64,000 nt of DNA from Bacillota bacterium (GCA_023419605.1 JAEZXR010000121.1:1-64000), one strand, 5' to 3'. Positions 17,109 through 26,850 are shown, counted from the first letter of the stretch. Translations and numbers: made by a program. Notes: a model not told the origin generated them from the letters alone.

Positions 17109-19361
17109 TTATAAGACATCCTCTACAGCGATTCCTTCAGGTACCAGAAGAATATCTTCTTCGACTTCTGTCTTCAAAACAATACGGCTCCCGGAATATT
17201 GCCCGGATATCCCTCCGCTCCTGTAGACATGGACAGGTACATCCCCCCAGGGATTCAAAACCGAGCATTCTCTTCCTTTTTCACTATGGAGAAGAATATA
17301 CTTCACCCGGCCCTTCTCATACTCACTGGAAACCAGGAAAGCTCCTACGGCTCTTAGTTTATGGAAACGGGCATTCCTTTTTTCAGGCCATACCGGAAAT
17401 ACCCGGATGGTCCCCTGGAAGCTTTGCAGCAGCATTTCGTTGATGCAGGAAGGTACACCGTTAGAGTCCTCGATTCCCCCGCCCCCGTGATGAATACCCA
17501 GGTTGGGGAAAGATTTTTCCACACACTCTCGGCGGAGATTTTCCAGTATGACTTCAGGATTATACCCTACTCTGGCAGCTGTGGTATAGTAAGTAGGAAA
17601 TGCGTTATGGTCCGTCCAGCGCTGCATTTCGTCTACTGTATTCCGTGCAATTTCCAAAATCTGCGGGTCACTGTCAAGCCCGATCATTCCTGCCGGGTAG
17701 ATATGCTGGGTGCCTACGGAATTACTTCTTCCCCATGCCATTCCCTCCTCTGTGTAGCGGAATACGGTTCTGCCGTTTTTCTCCAACAATGGATAAGGAC
17801 TAAAGTGGGCAAGAATATGTTCCCATTTTTCATAGCGGTCTTCATTGATACCGAATTCCCGGCTCATATCCAGAAGCCCCTTAAATAACATTTGGACTAG
17901 TCCCATACTGTAAATGGGATTCTTTCTGTCCTTGGAGCGTTCATGAATGGAATCGTCATAAATCACATACCTTCCGTCTTCGAAGACCAGGTAATCTTCC
18001 CAGAATTCCGCCACCTCCAGGAGATAGGGATAGACCTTTCTCCCATATTCCATATCATAGGTATGATAATAGTGCATAAACAAATTCACAGCAGTATATG
18101 CCGCATTACTCTTTTGATCATGGAATACCATGGAGCAGATGGTCCCCCAGGGTCCCATTTCCACGGGAAGATACACTCCCCTGCAGCCTAAAAAGTGGTC
18201 AGCGAATACTTTTCCCAGGGGAATCACCGCCAGCAGCGGCTCACAGTAGGCTTCGGCGATATCCGTATGATTCCCCCCATAGAGGCACCAATACGGCGAC
18301 TCATAGTTATAATTCAAGGTATAGGAGCCGGTCCACTTCGGGCGGTCGGTGGTAATCCAGTTTCCGAAGAGACCCGGAGGGGTTTTTCCATTTCGAATGC
18401 AGGATGCCAGAATATAGTATGATCCATAGTAGTACTTTTCCAGAATGCGGTCTCCGATGTCCACATAGGATTTGGACCAGAAATTCTTCCACCAGTTTGC
18501 ATGTTCCTCTTTCACGGTCCAGATATCATTCCACTCAAATCCACGCACCTCTTTTTGGGAGAACTCCAAAAACCCGCCCTCATCCAGGTTGCTATGAATG
18601 GAAGAAACAAGCGTAATTTTTTCACCGGGAGCCAGCTTTGCCACAGCCGCAAGGACCTGAAAGCGATCTTCATATCTTGCTGCTTGTCCCAGCACTCTTG
18701 TGACAACGGCAACACGTCTTGTTTCGGGTACATGGGCTGAATTCGCGGCATATTGGAACCACATGCAGTCTTCCGTCAAACCGTTTTCGTAGTTAAAAAC
18801 CTCATCAGTACCCGGCTCTCCGGCATGATGAATTACCGTGATGTCCAATTCGTCTCTCTTTTCCTGCTCCTGTGGCTCTAAGGCTTCATAGGAGATTTCC
18901 GTCATCAAAAGGTTTCTCTCCGCACATACCCAGGAGCATGTCTTGACTACCGTGGAATCCTTTTGAAAAGTTCCTCGTACCTCCCCATGAAAAATATCCT
19001 GCTCCATATGGTAGAATGCTCCGGAGAGTCGGGGTATCTGCAGAACCAACTGTCCTACTGTAATGATCCGGGTTCCCGTTCGCCTGCCTTTATCCTTAAG
19101 AAGCCGTTCTTTCCTTTGTTCCCAGGTTTCCCCCATGTGCGCTTGTACCCAGAAATCATTCTTTCCAATATAAAAGGTCAGTGCTGAGGCAACACCTCCT
19201 ACAGCCACACCCACATCTCCATTTCCCATCAAAGGGGCATCTATAAAAGTAGTGCAGGGTATCCTTTGGGGAGGCTCACTGAAAATCCCCTTTCGCTGTT
19301 CCCATCTATCCTCATTGCGAGGGCTCTCCACTCTTGCCCTGATTGTCTCAAAAATACTCAT
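17109..19361 (-). CDS. GH95-related (alpha/alpha)6 glycoside hydrolase
   Basis: A 750-residue cytoplasmic protein without a signal peptide. The N-terminal part has LMGNGDVGVAVGG, resembling the PLGNGRLG motif of GH95 N-domains. The central helical part has GKTPPGLFGNWITTDRPKW followed by NYNYESPYWCLYGGN, matching the GH95 pattern PPGLFG.W...W...NIN.Q..YW. GH95 enzymes act on alpha-L-fucosides or alpha-L-galactosides; this protein is divergent, so specificity is inferred only. The ATG at 19361 is used because AAAGGAG lies 12 bases upstream; an in-frame TTG at 19373 directly abuts that site. Last gene of the long sugar-catabolic run. Confidence 0.65.
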   Translation of the reverse strand: MSIFETIRARVESPRNEDRWEQRKGIFSEPPQRIPCTTFIDAPLMGNGDVGVAVGGVASALTFYIGKNDFWVQAHMGETWEQRKERLLKDKGRRTGTRIITVGQLVLQIPRLSGAFYHMEQDIFHGEVRGTFQKDSTVVKTCSWVCAERNLLMTEISYEALEPQEQEKRDELDITVIHHAGEPGTDEVFNYENGLTEDCMWFQYAANSAHVPETRRVAVVTRVLGQAARYEDRFQVLAAVAKLAPGEKITLVSSIHSNLDEGGFLEFSQKEVRGFEWNDIWTVKEEHANWWKNFWSKSYVDIGDRILEKYYYGSYYILASCIRNGKTPPGLFGNWITTDRPKWTGSYTLNYNYESPYWCLYGGNHTDIAEAYCEPLLAVIPLGKVFADHFLGCRGVYLPVEMGPWGTICSMVFHDQKSNAAYTAVNLFMHYYHTYDMEYGRKVYPYLLEVAEFWEDYLVFEDGRYVIYDDSIHERSKDRKNPIYSMGLVQMLFKGLLDMSREFGINEDRYEKWEHILAHFSPYPLLEKNGRTVFRYTEEGMAWGRSNSVGTQHIYPAGMIGLDSDPQILEIARNTVDEMQRWTDHNAFPTYYTTAARVGYNPEVILENLRRECVEKSFPNLGIHHGGGGIEDSNGVPSCINEMLLQSFQGTIRVFPVWPEKRNARFHKLRAVGAFLVSSEYEKGRVKYILLHSEKGRECSVLNPWGDVPVHVYRSGGISGQYSGSRIVLKTEVEEDILLVPEGIAVEDVL

Positions 19362-19569
19362 CGGTTTCTTCAACTCCTTTAGTTACCGGTTTCACGCTTA
19401 ACAACGCTGCTTTTGATACCGGAAGCAACTACCTAGCTTACTTCCTTATCCCCTCTCAATAAAATGCAGGGATTACCTCCCGCTTAGTCTCACATCTCCT
19501 ATGCTGAAGATAATTCCTGCAATTAAATCCTACAGACCTACCGGTGATTCCGCCGTCATACCTACCCCT

Positions 19570-21087
19570 TTACAAAAGATCGGCATAGATGGGCAGCATG
19601 GCTTCATATGCCTTATTGAAGGTATTGTAAAGTTTGCCGTATACCTCCTTGTGTTCCGGTCTGGGCGTAATCTCACTTTTAATGGTATTAAACGTATGAA
19701 TGACCTTAAAGTCCCGGAAAGCACCGATGCCGACGCCTCCGCAAATGGCCGCGCCCATGGATGTAGCCTCTTCAAGATACTGGGGCAGCAGGAGTGTTCT
19801 TTGCCAGATATCCGAAAGAATTTGCAGCCAGACTCTTCCTTTGGCTCCCCCGCCGATCATAATCACTTCATTGACAGGAACCGCTTCATTGAATATATCC
19901 AGTATGACCTTGAGGTTAAATCCTACGCCTTCCATTACAGCCCGGTAAATGTCTTCATGGGTGTTGGTTATCTTCAAACCGATGAAGGCGCCCCTTGCAT
20001 CGGGATTCCACCGGGGGCTCCGCTCTCCCAGCAAATACGGTAAAAACAGCAGATTGTTTGCTCCCGGCTTCGAAGCCAGCACTTTATCATCAATGAGCTT
20101 ATAGGGGCTCATATTTTTATCCTTCGCTTCCCTTACTTCCAGTCCGCACAAAGTGTTTTTCAGCCAGTTCAGCGAGTATCCCGCCGTTTGCATGGTGCCA
20201 CAGGGAGAGTAAAGCTCCGGGTCCAAATGAACCCAGTTAAAGGTCCTCATTTTTTTATCAAAGATGGGCTCCCTGGTGGACAGAGCAATCCAGGAAGACG
20301 AACCGATTACATTATAGGTCTTGCCTTCCTCCACAACTCCAGCCCCCACGGCTGCACAGCATCCGTCTCCTCCCCCGATGACTACGGGAGTTCCTTCCAG
20401 GAGGCCTGTTTCCCTGGCGGCTTCAGAGGTGATGCCTCCAGCAATATCCGTTGAGGGATGAGGGTCGGGAAGTATATCTTTACGGATGCCGATGGCGCGG
20501 ATAATATCCTCCGACCAAACCTTCCTGCGGATATCAAAGAGGTTCATTCCGGAAGCGTCACTATAGTCGGTAACGAACTGTCCTGTAAGCTTAAAAATGA
20601 TATAATCCTTTGCATGCAGAATTTTATAAGTCCTGTTGTATACTTCCGGTTCATTATCCTTGACCCAGAGGATTTTTGAAGCGGAATAAGAAGCACTGAT
20701 CCGATGGCCGGTGATTCCATATACGGATTCCATTCCCAGGGCACTCTCCATGAAATCAGCCTGTTTTACCCCTCTCTGGTCCGCCCAGATAATGGTTTTC
20801 CGTAGGGGCCTTCCCTCCGAATCCACCGGCAGGTATCCCATCATCTGACCGCTGAAGGTAATGCACGCGATATCATTCCTGCTGACGCCTGATTTTTCAA
20901 CCAGCTCTTTTGTCGAAATGCACACGGCCTTCCACCAGTCCTCCGGGTCCTGTTCAACCCAGTTGGTATCCGGGTAGTAGGTAGGATACTCATATAAGGT
21001 GCTGGAGCATAAATTCCCGTTGAAATCGTATAAAGTAGCTTTATTTCCGCTGGTGCCCAAATCATGGGCCAAGATATAACTACCCAT
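19570..21087 (-). CDS. FGGY-family carbohydrate kinase (XylB-like)
   Basis: A 505-residue cytosolic sugar kinase with the FGGY two-domain ATPase fold. The N-terminal phosphate loop is HDLGTSGNKATLYD, and the second signature is IGGGAKGRVWLQILSDIW. Closest overall to xylulokinases, but the family also phosphorylates other ketoses, polyols and aldonates, so the substrate is open. The ATG follows GAGGAGAGG with 5 bases. It lies 40 bases after the aldo/keto reductase gene in the same transcription direction and is probably the step that traps the processed sugar (inference). Confidence 0.88.
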   Translation of the reverse strand: MGSYILAHDLGTSGNKATLYDFNGNLCSSTLYEYPTYYPDTNWVEQDPEDWWKAVCISTKELVEKSGVSRNDIACITFSGQMMGYLPVDSEGRPLRKTIIWADQRGVKQADFMESALGMESVYGITGHRISASYSASKILWVKDNEPEVYNRTYKILHAKDYIIFKLTGQFVTDYSDASGMNLFDIRRKVWSEDIIRAIGIRKDILPDPHPSTDIAGGITSEAARETGLLEGTPVVIGGGDGCCAAVGAGVVEEGKTYNVIGSSSWIALSTREPIFDKKMRTFNWVHLDPELYSPCGTMQTAGYSLNWLKNTLCGLEVREAKDKNMSPYKLIDDKVLASKPGANNLLFLPYLLGERSPRWNPDARGAFIGLKITNTHEDIYRAVMEGVGFNLKVILDIFNEAVPVNEVIMIGGGAKGRVWLQILSDIWQRTLLLPQYLEEATSMGAAICGGVGIGAFRDFKVIHTFNTIKSEITPRPEHKEVYGKLYNTFNKAYEAMLPIYADLL

Positions 21088-21127
21088 ATGTACCTCTCCT
21101 CATTTACATGTTCTTATGAACCCGTCT

Positions 21128-22111
21128 TTACCAGGAATAGGCTTCCGGTGCAGGTTTCCCCGGGCCTGGGAAGATTTCGTCCAACCTCTTCATTACATCT
21201 TCGCTCAGAACGATTTCCACCGCTTTCAGTGATTCCTCAAATTGCTCAAAGGTTCTAGGCCCTATGACGGGTGCCGTCACTGCCGGATTGGCCAGAAGCC
21301 ATGCCAGCGCAACATTGTCCTGATGCTCGTTCAGTTCACTGCACAATTGGCTGAAAGCTTCCAACTGCTGATGGTATTTTTCGTTCCGCTGCATCGCCTT
21401 CCCGCTTCTGGTATCCGCTTCCGCCTTTAAGGCATTTCTTCCAAGCAAGCCTCCTTGCAGAGGGCTGTAAGGAATCACTCCGAGGCCATGCTGTTTTGCA
21501 GACGGAAGCAGTTCCAGCTCCGGGAGCCTGCACAGCAGGTTATATTTGTGCTGTTCACACACCAGCCCCATAAAATGCCTTGCTTTTGCTTCCGCCTGGG
21601 CTACGGCGATATGCCATCCGGCAAAGTTGCTGGAACCTACATAGTCGATCTTCCCCTGCTGGAAGAGGGTTTCAAAAACGTCCCACATCTCATCCCAGGT
21701 TACGTTCCGGTCGATATGGTGCATATAGTAAAGCTCTACATGATCTGTCTGCAGCCTCTTTAAAGAAGCTTCCAGATGGCGTCTTATTTTATAGGTTGAA
21801 AGGCCTCTCACGTCATTGGGCCCCTCATAGGGATCACACATGACTTCATGCACCTTGGTTGCAAGGATGACTTTCTCTCTTCTGCCGCCGCCTTGTGCAA
21901 ACCAGCGGCCGATAATTTTTTCCGTAGCGCCTGCATTGGTACCCCAACCATATACGTCTGCGGTATCAAAGAAATTTATACCGGCATCCAGGGCTGCATC
22001 CATAATTTTAAAAGCTTCTTTTTCGTCGGTAGAAACTCCGAAATTCATCGTGCCGAGGCACAACCTGCTCACTTTCATCCCGGTTCGTCCCAAAGATGTA
22101 AACTTCATCAT
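21128..22111 (-). CDS. Aldo/keto reductase
   Basis: A 327-residue NADPH-dependent oxidoreductase with a TIM-barrel fold. The catalytic tetrad is visible: Asp and Tyr in FFDTADVYG, Lys in ATKVHEV, His in YYMHHID. This subgroup (YghZ/Tas-like) includes sugar-aldehyde reductases and L-fucose or L-galactose dehydrogenases. The ATG follows AAAGGAGGAG. It lies inside the sugar-catabolic run, so a sugar substrate is likely. Confidence 0.9.
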   Translation of the reverse strand: MMKFTSLGRTGMKVSRLCLGTMNFGVSTDEKEAFKIMDAALDAGINFFDTADVYGWGTNAGATEKIIGRWFAQGGGRREKVILATKVHEVMCDPYEGPNDVRGLSTYKIRRHLEASLKRLQTDHVELYYMHHIDRNVTWDEMWDVFETLFQQGKIDYVGSSNFAGWHIAVAQAEAKARHFMGLVCEQHKYNLLCRLPELELLPSAKQHGLGVIPYSPLQGGLLGRNALKAEADTRSGKAMQRNEKYHQQLEAFSQLCSELNEHQDNVALAWLLANPAVTAPVIGPRTFEQFEESLKAVEIVLSEDVMKRLDEIFPGPGKPAPEAYSW

Positions 22112-22193
22112 TGATCTCCTCCTTTATATCACCTGTCGGTCCAAGGGATTCCCGGATTTTCTCCGTACCCCTATTTAAATATGTTTCACCCAA

Positions 22194-23141
22194 TTACTTT
22201 CTATTTATTATATATTTACACTCTTTCCCCGATAGTACATCCATCAGATTTTGAACGGACATCACGCCCATATTGTTTACCGCTTCCTTGGTATGGGCTC
22301 CGGAATGCGGTGTCACCACCACATTATCCAGTTCAAAAAGAGGAGATTCTCCCGGCGGTTCCTTTTCAAAGGCATCCAATCCCAGTCCTCCGAGCTTTCC
22401 TGATTTCAAAGCCTCATAGGCTGCCTGTTCATCAATAAGCCCTCCACGGGATGTATTGACTAAAATAACTCCCTGCTTCATTTTTTCTATGGCTTCACCA
22501 TTGATCATATTTCTGGTCTGCTCATTCAGGGGAACATGAAGTGTAATAATATCCGCTTGCTCAAATATCTCCTCCAGGGAAGCCTCCTTGATGCCGTTAG
22601 CCTCAAGATATGCCTTATCCGCATAGGGATCATAGGCCAAAATATCCATGGAAAATCCCTTTGCCCGCATGGCAACCCCTTTGCCGATCTCACCCAGGCC
22701 AATAATTCCAAGAGTTTTTTTATACAGTTCCACCCCTGTGGATCTGGGCCACTCGTTATTTCTAATTTTCCTGTCCAATGCAGGCACTTTCCTGGCTGCG
22801 GAAAGCATCAATCCCAAGGCCAGATCGGCAACAGCCTGGGAATTCACTCCCGGTGTGTTGGTAACGAGAATTCCTTTTCCCGAGGCGGCAGCAATATCTA
22901 CCCGGTCATATCCGGCTCCATACCGTGAAATCATCTTCAAAGTTGCAGGCGCTTTTTCTATGACCTCTGCCGTGATGTAGTCAAGGCCTGCTATGTATCC
23001 ATCCACACCTTCCAGCAAAGGCAGGATTTCCTTCGGATGTAAGGGCCTGTTATAGGGGTTGTAGATGATTTCATCCGCAAACTTTTCCAGCAGCTCCTTT
23101 GCTTCTTTACAAAAGGAAGTAGGTGTAACGAGAATCTTCAT
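22194..23141 (-). CDS. D-isomer-specific 2-hydroxyacid dehydrogenase
   Basis: A 315-residue NAD-dependent dehydrogenase. The Rossmann motif is GIIGLGEIG. The catalytic Arg is in NTSRGG, Glu in DAFEKEPP and His in TPHSGAHT. Similar to phosphoglycerate and glyoxylate/hydroxypyruvate reductases. The start codon overlaps the stop of the cupin isomerase gene (TAATG), so the two are translationally coupled. In context it may act on a sugar-derived 2-hydroxy or 2-keto acid (inference). Confidence 0.9.
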   Translation of the reverse strand: MKILVTPTSFCKEAKELLEKFADEIIYNPYNRPLHPKEILPLLEGVDGYIAGLDYITAEVIEKAPATLKMISRYGAGYDRVDIAAASGKGILVTNTPGVNSQAVADLALGLMLSAARKVPALDRKIRNNEWPRSTGVELYKKTLGIIGLGEIGKGVAMRAKGFSMDILAYDPYADKAYLEANGIKEASLEEIFEQADIITLHVPLNEQTRNMINGEAIEKMKQGVILVNTSRGGLIDEQAAYEALKSGKLGGLGLDAFEKEPPGESPLFELDNVVVTPHSGAHTKEAVNNMGVMSVQNLMDVLSGKECKYIINRK

Positions 23142-23743
23142 TATTTACCCGCTCCCTTCCATCTTGGATTGTCAACAATCAGGGGTTTTCCATCCTGCTC
23201 TACAATCAGCTTCCTGTACCCCTGCGTCTCAATGGTTCCGTAATTATGCCCCGCATCGCTTCTAAATACAAAGAAGGTGATGAAAGGTTCGTTACCGATA
23301 TTAATGCTTCTGTGGGCATAACGCTTGGGCACATACACAGCTTTTCCGGGGGTCAGCTCCTGCGCATCCCATTCACCCTCCGGGTTTTCCATAAGCATAT
23401 AGCCATGGCCTTGTAAGCAATAGTACACTTCAGCCGTCTCCAGAATGGTATGAAAATGGCCCTTGGTCATAAAATACTCATTTCCCACTTTCCCGGGGTA
23501 CAATATGCTGGTTCCGAAGGCCAGATTACCCGCATCCTCGGGAAGCCCCAGTTCATAAAATTCATACACCAGGGGGTCCTCTTTGGTTAAAACGGCCTCA
23601 AAGGCTTCCGTATCATCAAACATGCCCTTCATATTGGACAGCCTTCTCTGGGTAGGCTCTTTACCTTCCGACAGCCCGCTTGCAAAATCGAAGGGAATTG
23701 TAAAGGGTAGATCTGCATTTATTTTATTTACATTGCTGCTCAT
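23141..23743 (-). CDS. Cupin-type glucose-6-phosphate isomerase family protein
   Basis: A 200-residue single cupin of the archaeal-type phosphoglucose isomerase family. Metal ligands are visible in KGHFHTILETAEVYY (two His and the Glu) and the later His in KRYAHRS. The family interconverts glucose 6-phosphate and fructose 6-phosphate, but operon-borne copies may isomerise other sugars or sugar phosphates. The ATG follows AAGGTGAG. It lies 10 bases after the AroE-like gene and overlaps the next gene by one base. Confidence 0.88.
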   Translation of the reverse strand: MSSNVNKINADLPFTIPFDFASGLSEGKEPTQRRLSNMKGMFDDTEAFEAVLTKEDPLVYEFYELGLPEDAGNLAFGTSILYPGKVGNEYFMTKGHFHTILETAEVYYCLQGHGYMLMENPEGEWDAQELTPGKAVYVPKRYAHRSINIGNEPFITFFVFRSDAGHNYGTIETQGYRKLIVEQDGKPLIVDNPRWKGAGK

Positions 23744-23753
23744 ATTTTATCAC

Positions 23754-24695
23754 TCACCTTAAACTATTTGCAATTTTTTCTAACCGGTCAAAGACTTCTC
23801 CTTTGATTTCAATATGGAACACCTCAGCGGTCACTTGGGTCCAGCCATGGATAAAATAGATCCAGCCGTCTTCTACATGAAGGTTCTTCGCCTGCTTCTG
23901 CTCATTGGCCTGGTGCATGAACCGAAGGTCTCCCCTGTAATTCAGCTCCCATACCAAAGAGTTTTCAGGATATTCGCAAGCATCACTGAGCGGCGAACCG
24001 GGCCTGTCTTTTCCTAAACCCGTAGCATTGACAACGAGAGAATAGGGCTTCAGCTTTTTCAGCAGAGCATCATTTTGCTCCATCTCCGGTGTCAAATGGT
24101 ATTCGATTTCGATGCCAGGGTTCAGCTTATCGAAGATCTCCTTGATGGAATCCAGTCGCGGCTGGCTTCTATTGGCAACAATAATCTTTGAAGGCAGATT
24201 GTCCCCACGCTCCTTATTCATCAGATAGGCTCCGATGGCGATGGCACTGCCGCCTGCTCCCATAATGAAAACCTCTCCGCCATTTTTCTTCCAGTAGTTC
24301 TCCGGGATAAAAGCCTCCATGGAAAGTCCGCTGGAAATAGGGTCCTTTGCGAAGCCTTCCAGCCGTCCCTCCTTCTTGGATATGGAGGAGAGCTCCCCGA
24401 ACAGGGTCGCATAGGGGTCAAGGTATTCAAACATGTCCGCAGCCGCGTTGTACAAGTCGATTTTATGTGTGGTAACCAGCGCACCCAAAGACAATTCATC
24501 ATTTTTAATAAAGTCTACTACCTCCCGGTAGGTTTCCGGCTTTGCATGAATTTCAATATCAATCCCCTTAATTACCGCATCCTTCACCCCCAGTGCTTCC
24601 GCCCATAATGGAAACACCTTTATGATGGATGATTTTCCTGTGGTTACACCAATAAAGTACATGGTAGGTTGTGCAGCTTTTGCTGGAAGAACCAT
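23754..24695 (-). CDS. Shikimate-dehydrogenase-like oxidoreductase (AroE family), sugar operon
   Basis: A 313-residue Rossmann dehydrogenase. It keeps the AroE-type Lys (GALVTTHK) and an Asp in EGFAKDPISSG, at the positions of the shikimate dehydrogenase Lys/Asp dyad. It also has a glycine-rich FIMGAGGSAIAIG nucleotide loop and NATGLGKDRPGS. It lacks the canonical NTDG context and is not near aromatic-biosynthesis genes, so a cyclitol or sugar-derived substrate is inferred. The ATG at 24695 has GAGGG 8-9 bases upstream. The ATG at 24713, overlapping the previous stop as ATGA, is an alternative that adds six residues. Confidence 0.8.
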   Translation of the reverse strand: MVLPAKAAQPTMYFIGVTTGKSSIIKVFPLWAEALGVKDAVIKGIDIEIHAKPETYREVVDFIKNDELSLGALVTTHKIDLYNAAADMFEYLDPYATLFGELSSISKKEGRLEGFAKDPISSGLSMEAFIPENYWKKNGGEVFIMGAGGSAIAIGAYLMNKERGDNLPSKIIVANRSQPRLDSIKEIFDKLNPGIEIEYHLTPEMEQNDALLKKLKPYSLVVNATGLGKDRPGSPLSDACEYPENSLVWELNYRGDLRFMHQANEQKQAKNLHVEDGWIYFIHGWTQVTAEVFHIEIKGEVFDRLEKIANSLR

Positions 24696-24709
24696 AGTCT
24701 GTCCCTCTT

Positions 24710-25702
24710 TCATAATAATTTTCTGTTGCTAAAGGCGTTGGCCGGGTTTTGAATCGTAAGCTTGGCAATGATCTCTTCCGAAAGTCCGTAACTTTTCAAC
24801 AAGGGAATAAAGCGCTTTAGCAGATAATCCAGTCCGATAGAGCCTCCGTAGCTCTTCATGCGCTCCCGGGTTGAATCCAGCCCCAGGAGGATTTTATCCT
24901 CAAAGCCGTACTCTACCATCTTTACGATATATGACGCTTCTTCTTCATCGGAGTGGTATTTGAACCTTCCGATGGTATCAAACTCCAAAAACACGCCGGT
25001 TTCCGCCACCTCCCGGTGATAGGTCATATCACCGATTTTTCGATCCAGATGGCTGAGTATGATGGCATTGGGTTCAACTCCCCTTTGGGTAAAAAACTCC
25101 ACTTGCTCAAAAGCACCTTCTCCCATCTCCAGATGTGTCAGTACGGGAGCTCCCGTTTCCTTTGCAGCAATGGCAGCAGCAGAAAAAAGCTTTTGATAGG
25201 TTCCGCTGATTCCGTCGGCCCCTGAGGCTGCTTTTATAACGCCGGCCTTTGCTGTCATCCGATGGGAAGGGAAATGCCGGTTGGTATCTTCAAGCATTCC
25301 TTCCGTCAGCTCACCGGTAAAAACTTCAGACAATTTTTCTTCCCCGGTGGAATAAATCCAATGGTGCTCCGGGTAAAAATCCAATTTATGAAATCCTGTA
25401 GATGCGACAATATTCACTCCGGTGGTTTGGGATGCGGCAAGCAGTTCCTTTTCCATCCTCCCGCACCCTAAAGGCTGGGCATCGATAATGCTCTGTCCAC
25501 CGGCCTCTTTGAAAAGAACTAACTCTTGAATTGTCTTTTCCGGCTCATCCATTCGCAGCGCCGGATTGACCGGATTGATTAGAAAGGACTGTCCATTCTC
25601 AATAAAAAGATGGTCATGGCCATGGCAAAATCCGAATTGTGATTTTTCCATGGGACCTTTGACGGTAATGATATACTTTCCGTAGGTTTCGGAGCTTTTC
25701 AT
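24710..25702 (-). CDS. Phosphotriesterase-family hydrolase (probable lactonase)
   Basis: A 330-residue metal-dependent amidohydrolase-fold enzyme of the phosphotriesterase/Php family. Metal ligands are visible: His-x-His in GHDHLF, His in LTHLEMG, His in LSHLDRK and Asp in LLGLDSTR. The bridging Lys/Glu position lies near MTAKAGVIK or the following segment. Several operon-encoded members hydrolyse sugar lactones, so a sugar lactonase is the preferred reading. The ATG lies about 10 bases after GGGGGT. It is between the SMP-30 gene and the AroE-like gene. Confidence 0.85.
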   Translation of the reverse strand: MKSSETYGKYIITVKGPMEKSQFGFCHGHDHLFIENGQSFLINPVNPALRMDEPEKTIQELVLFKEAGGQSIIDAQPLGCGRMEKELLAASQTTGVNIVASTGFHKLDFYPEHHWIYSTGEEKLSEVFTGELTEGMLEDTNRHFPSHRMTAKAGVIKAASGADGISGTYQKLFSAAAIAAKETGAPVLTHLEMGEGAFEQVEFFTQRGVEPNAIILSHLDRKIGDMTYHREVAETGVFLEFDTIGRFKYHSDEEEASYIVKMVEYGFEDKILLGLDSTRERMKSYGGSIGLDYLLKRFIPLLKSYGLSEEIIAKLTIQNPANAFSNRKLL

Positions 25703-25749
25703 TTTTAACGTGACCCCCTTTCTATCTATCTCTATTTTCTTCCAAGGAA

Positions 25750-26739
25750 TTATTCCGGCACAAGCTCGGATAAGGTTGCCGGCAGTTCGTGCTTTGTATT
25801 TACCTTGTCAGGTCCTGTTACCAAATCGAAGCAGGACAATACCAGCTTCCCCTTCCAGATGATAGGCTCGCCCGGCTGGTCCAATTCACCTTTGAAACCG
25901 TCAGAATCCGAGCTCTGGGCAATACGGACCACTTCTCCCTGGGGAGTCACCTTTGCAACGGCGTTGGCTGAAAAGTCAGCAATATACAAATTGCCTTTTT
26001 CATCTGTGATGATCCCATCCGTCGTTTGCAGCTGTTCCGGGTTCTTTGCCCAGACCTTGTTCTCCCGCACCGTACCGTCAGGATTAAAAGTAATCTTGTG
26101 TACGGCACCATCTCCGAAATTGCCGACATAAAGGTTGCCCTCCTTGTCAAATTCAATTCCGTCGGCTCCATACTGGCACTCTTTATTCAGTGTAATGAAG
26201 GTTGTGAGTATATTTTTATCTTCCAGGGTATTCGTAACCTTTATGCCCTCATCCTCCAGCGCGAACTTGTATACGCAGCTTACAAGCAGGCTGGAAGGGT
26301 CCTTCACTTTTGACAGCAGGCTCTGGGTTACATACATATGATTTCCGCGAATCCGTATTCCGTTGGGATGTTCCATGCCCTCGGCTACAACCGTGGTCTT
26401 CACCACCTGGCCGTCCTTTATTTTCAGCCGCAAAATGCGTCCTTTGAACTGCAATTCCGGAGCACCCGACCAGCCCTGGTTATCGCAGATATAAATGTCC
26501 CAGTCCGGTCCAAAAGCAATCCCCATGGGGCATGCAAGGCCGGTTTCCTTTAATACCGGTACATCCACCCACTTTTTAATATTTTTATTTTCATCAATCT
26601 TCAAAATACAGCCGGGCTTCGTCGTGTCGGCATAGTTAGGGCAGGCCAGTACAAGGTTTCCTTCCGCATCAATGGCCATGCCGTCCGGCGTACAAGCATA
26701 TTCTTCCGGTAATAAGGCAAATAATTTTGGTGTTTGCAT
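25750..26739 (-). CDS. SMP-30/gluconolactonase family protein
   Basis: A 329-residue six-bladed beta-propeller. Repeated blades show the DxxGNLYVxNxGDxxVxKI pattern (e.g. FDKEGNLYVGNFGDGAVHKI). The family hydrolyses sugar lactones with a bound divalent metal. The ATG at 26739 is preferred because AAAGGTG lies 8 bases upstream; the frame also has earlier ATG codons without a site. It is the first gene of the run that continues to 17109, and the GntR box with a TATAAT -10 lies about 95 bases upstream. Confidence 0.85.
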   Translation of the reverse strand: MQTPKLFALLPEEYACTPDGMAIDAEGNLVLACPNYADTTKPGCILKIDENKNIKKWVDVPVLKETGLACPMGIAFGPDWDIYICDNQGWSGAPELQFKGRILRLKIKDGQVVKTTVVAEGMEHPNGIRIRGNHMYVTQSLLSKVKDPSSLLVSCVYKFALEDEGIKVTNTLEDKNILTTFITLNKECQYGADGIEFDKEGNLYVGNFGDGAVHKITFNPDGTVRENKVWAKNPEQLQTTDGIITDEKGNLYIADFSANAVAKVTPQGEVVRIAQSSDSDGFKGELDQPGEPIIWKGKLVLSCFDLVTGPDKVNTKHELPATLSELVPE

Positions 26740-26830
26740 CCATCCATCACCTTTCATAGTAGAATCCAATAATTATTTTTTATTTTTAGCATTTCTTCTA
26801 TCCGCAAAGGCATTTATCACTACATGTCCT

Positions 26831-26850
26831 TATGTACGTACATTATAATG
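26831..26850 (-). promoter_or_regulatory. GntR-type operator 1 and -10 of the catabolic operon
   Basis: TATGTACGTACATT (26831-26844) matches the boxes at 29224 and 30174. On the - strand a perfect TATAAT sits directly beside it, so a bound repressor would cover the transcription start. The -35 is weak. Confidence 0.6.
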
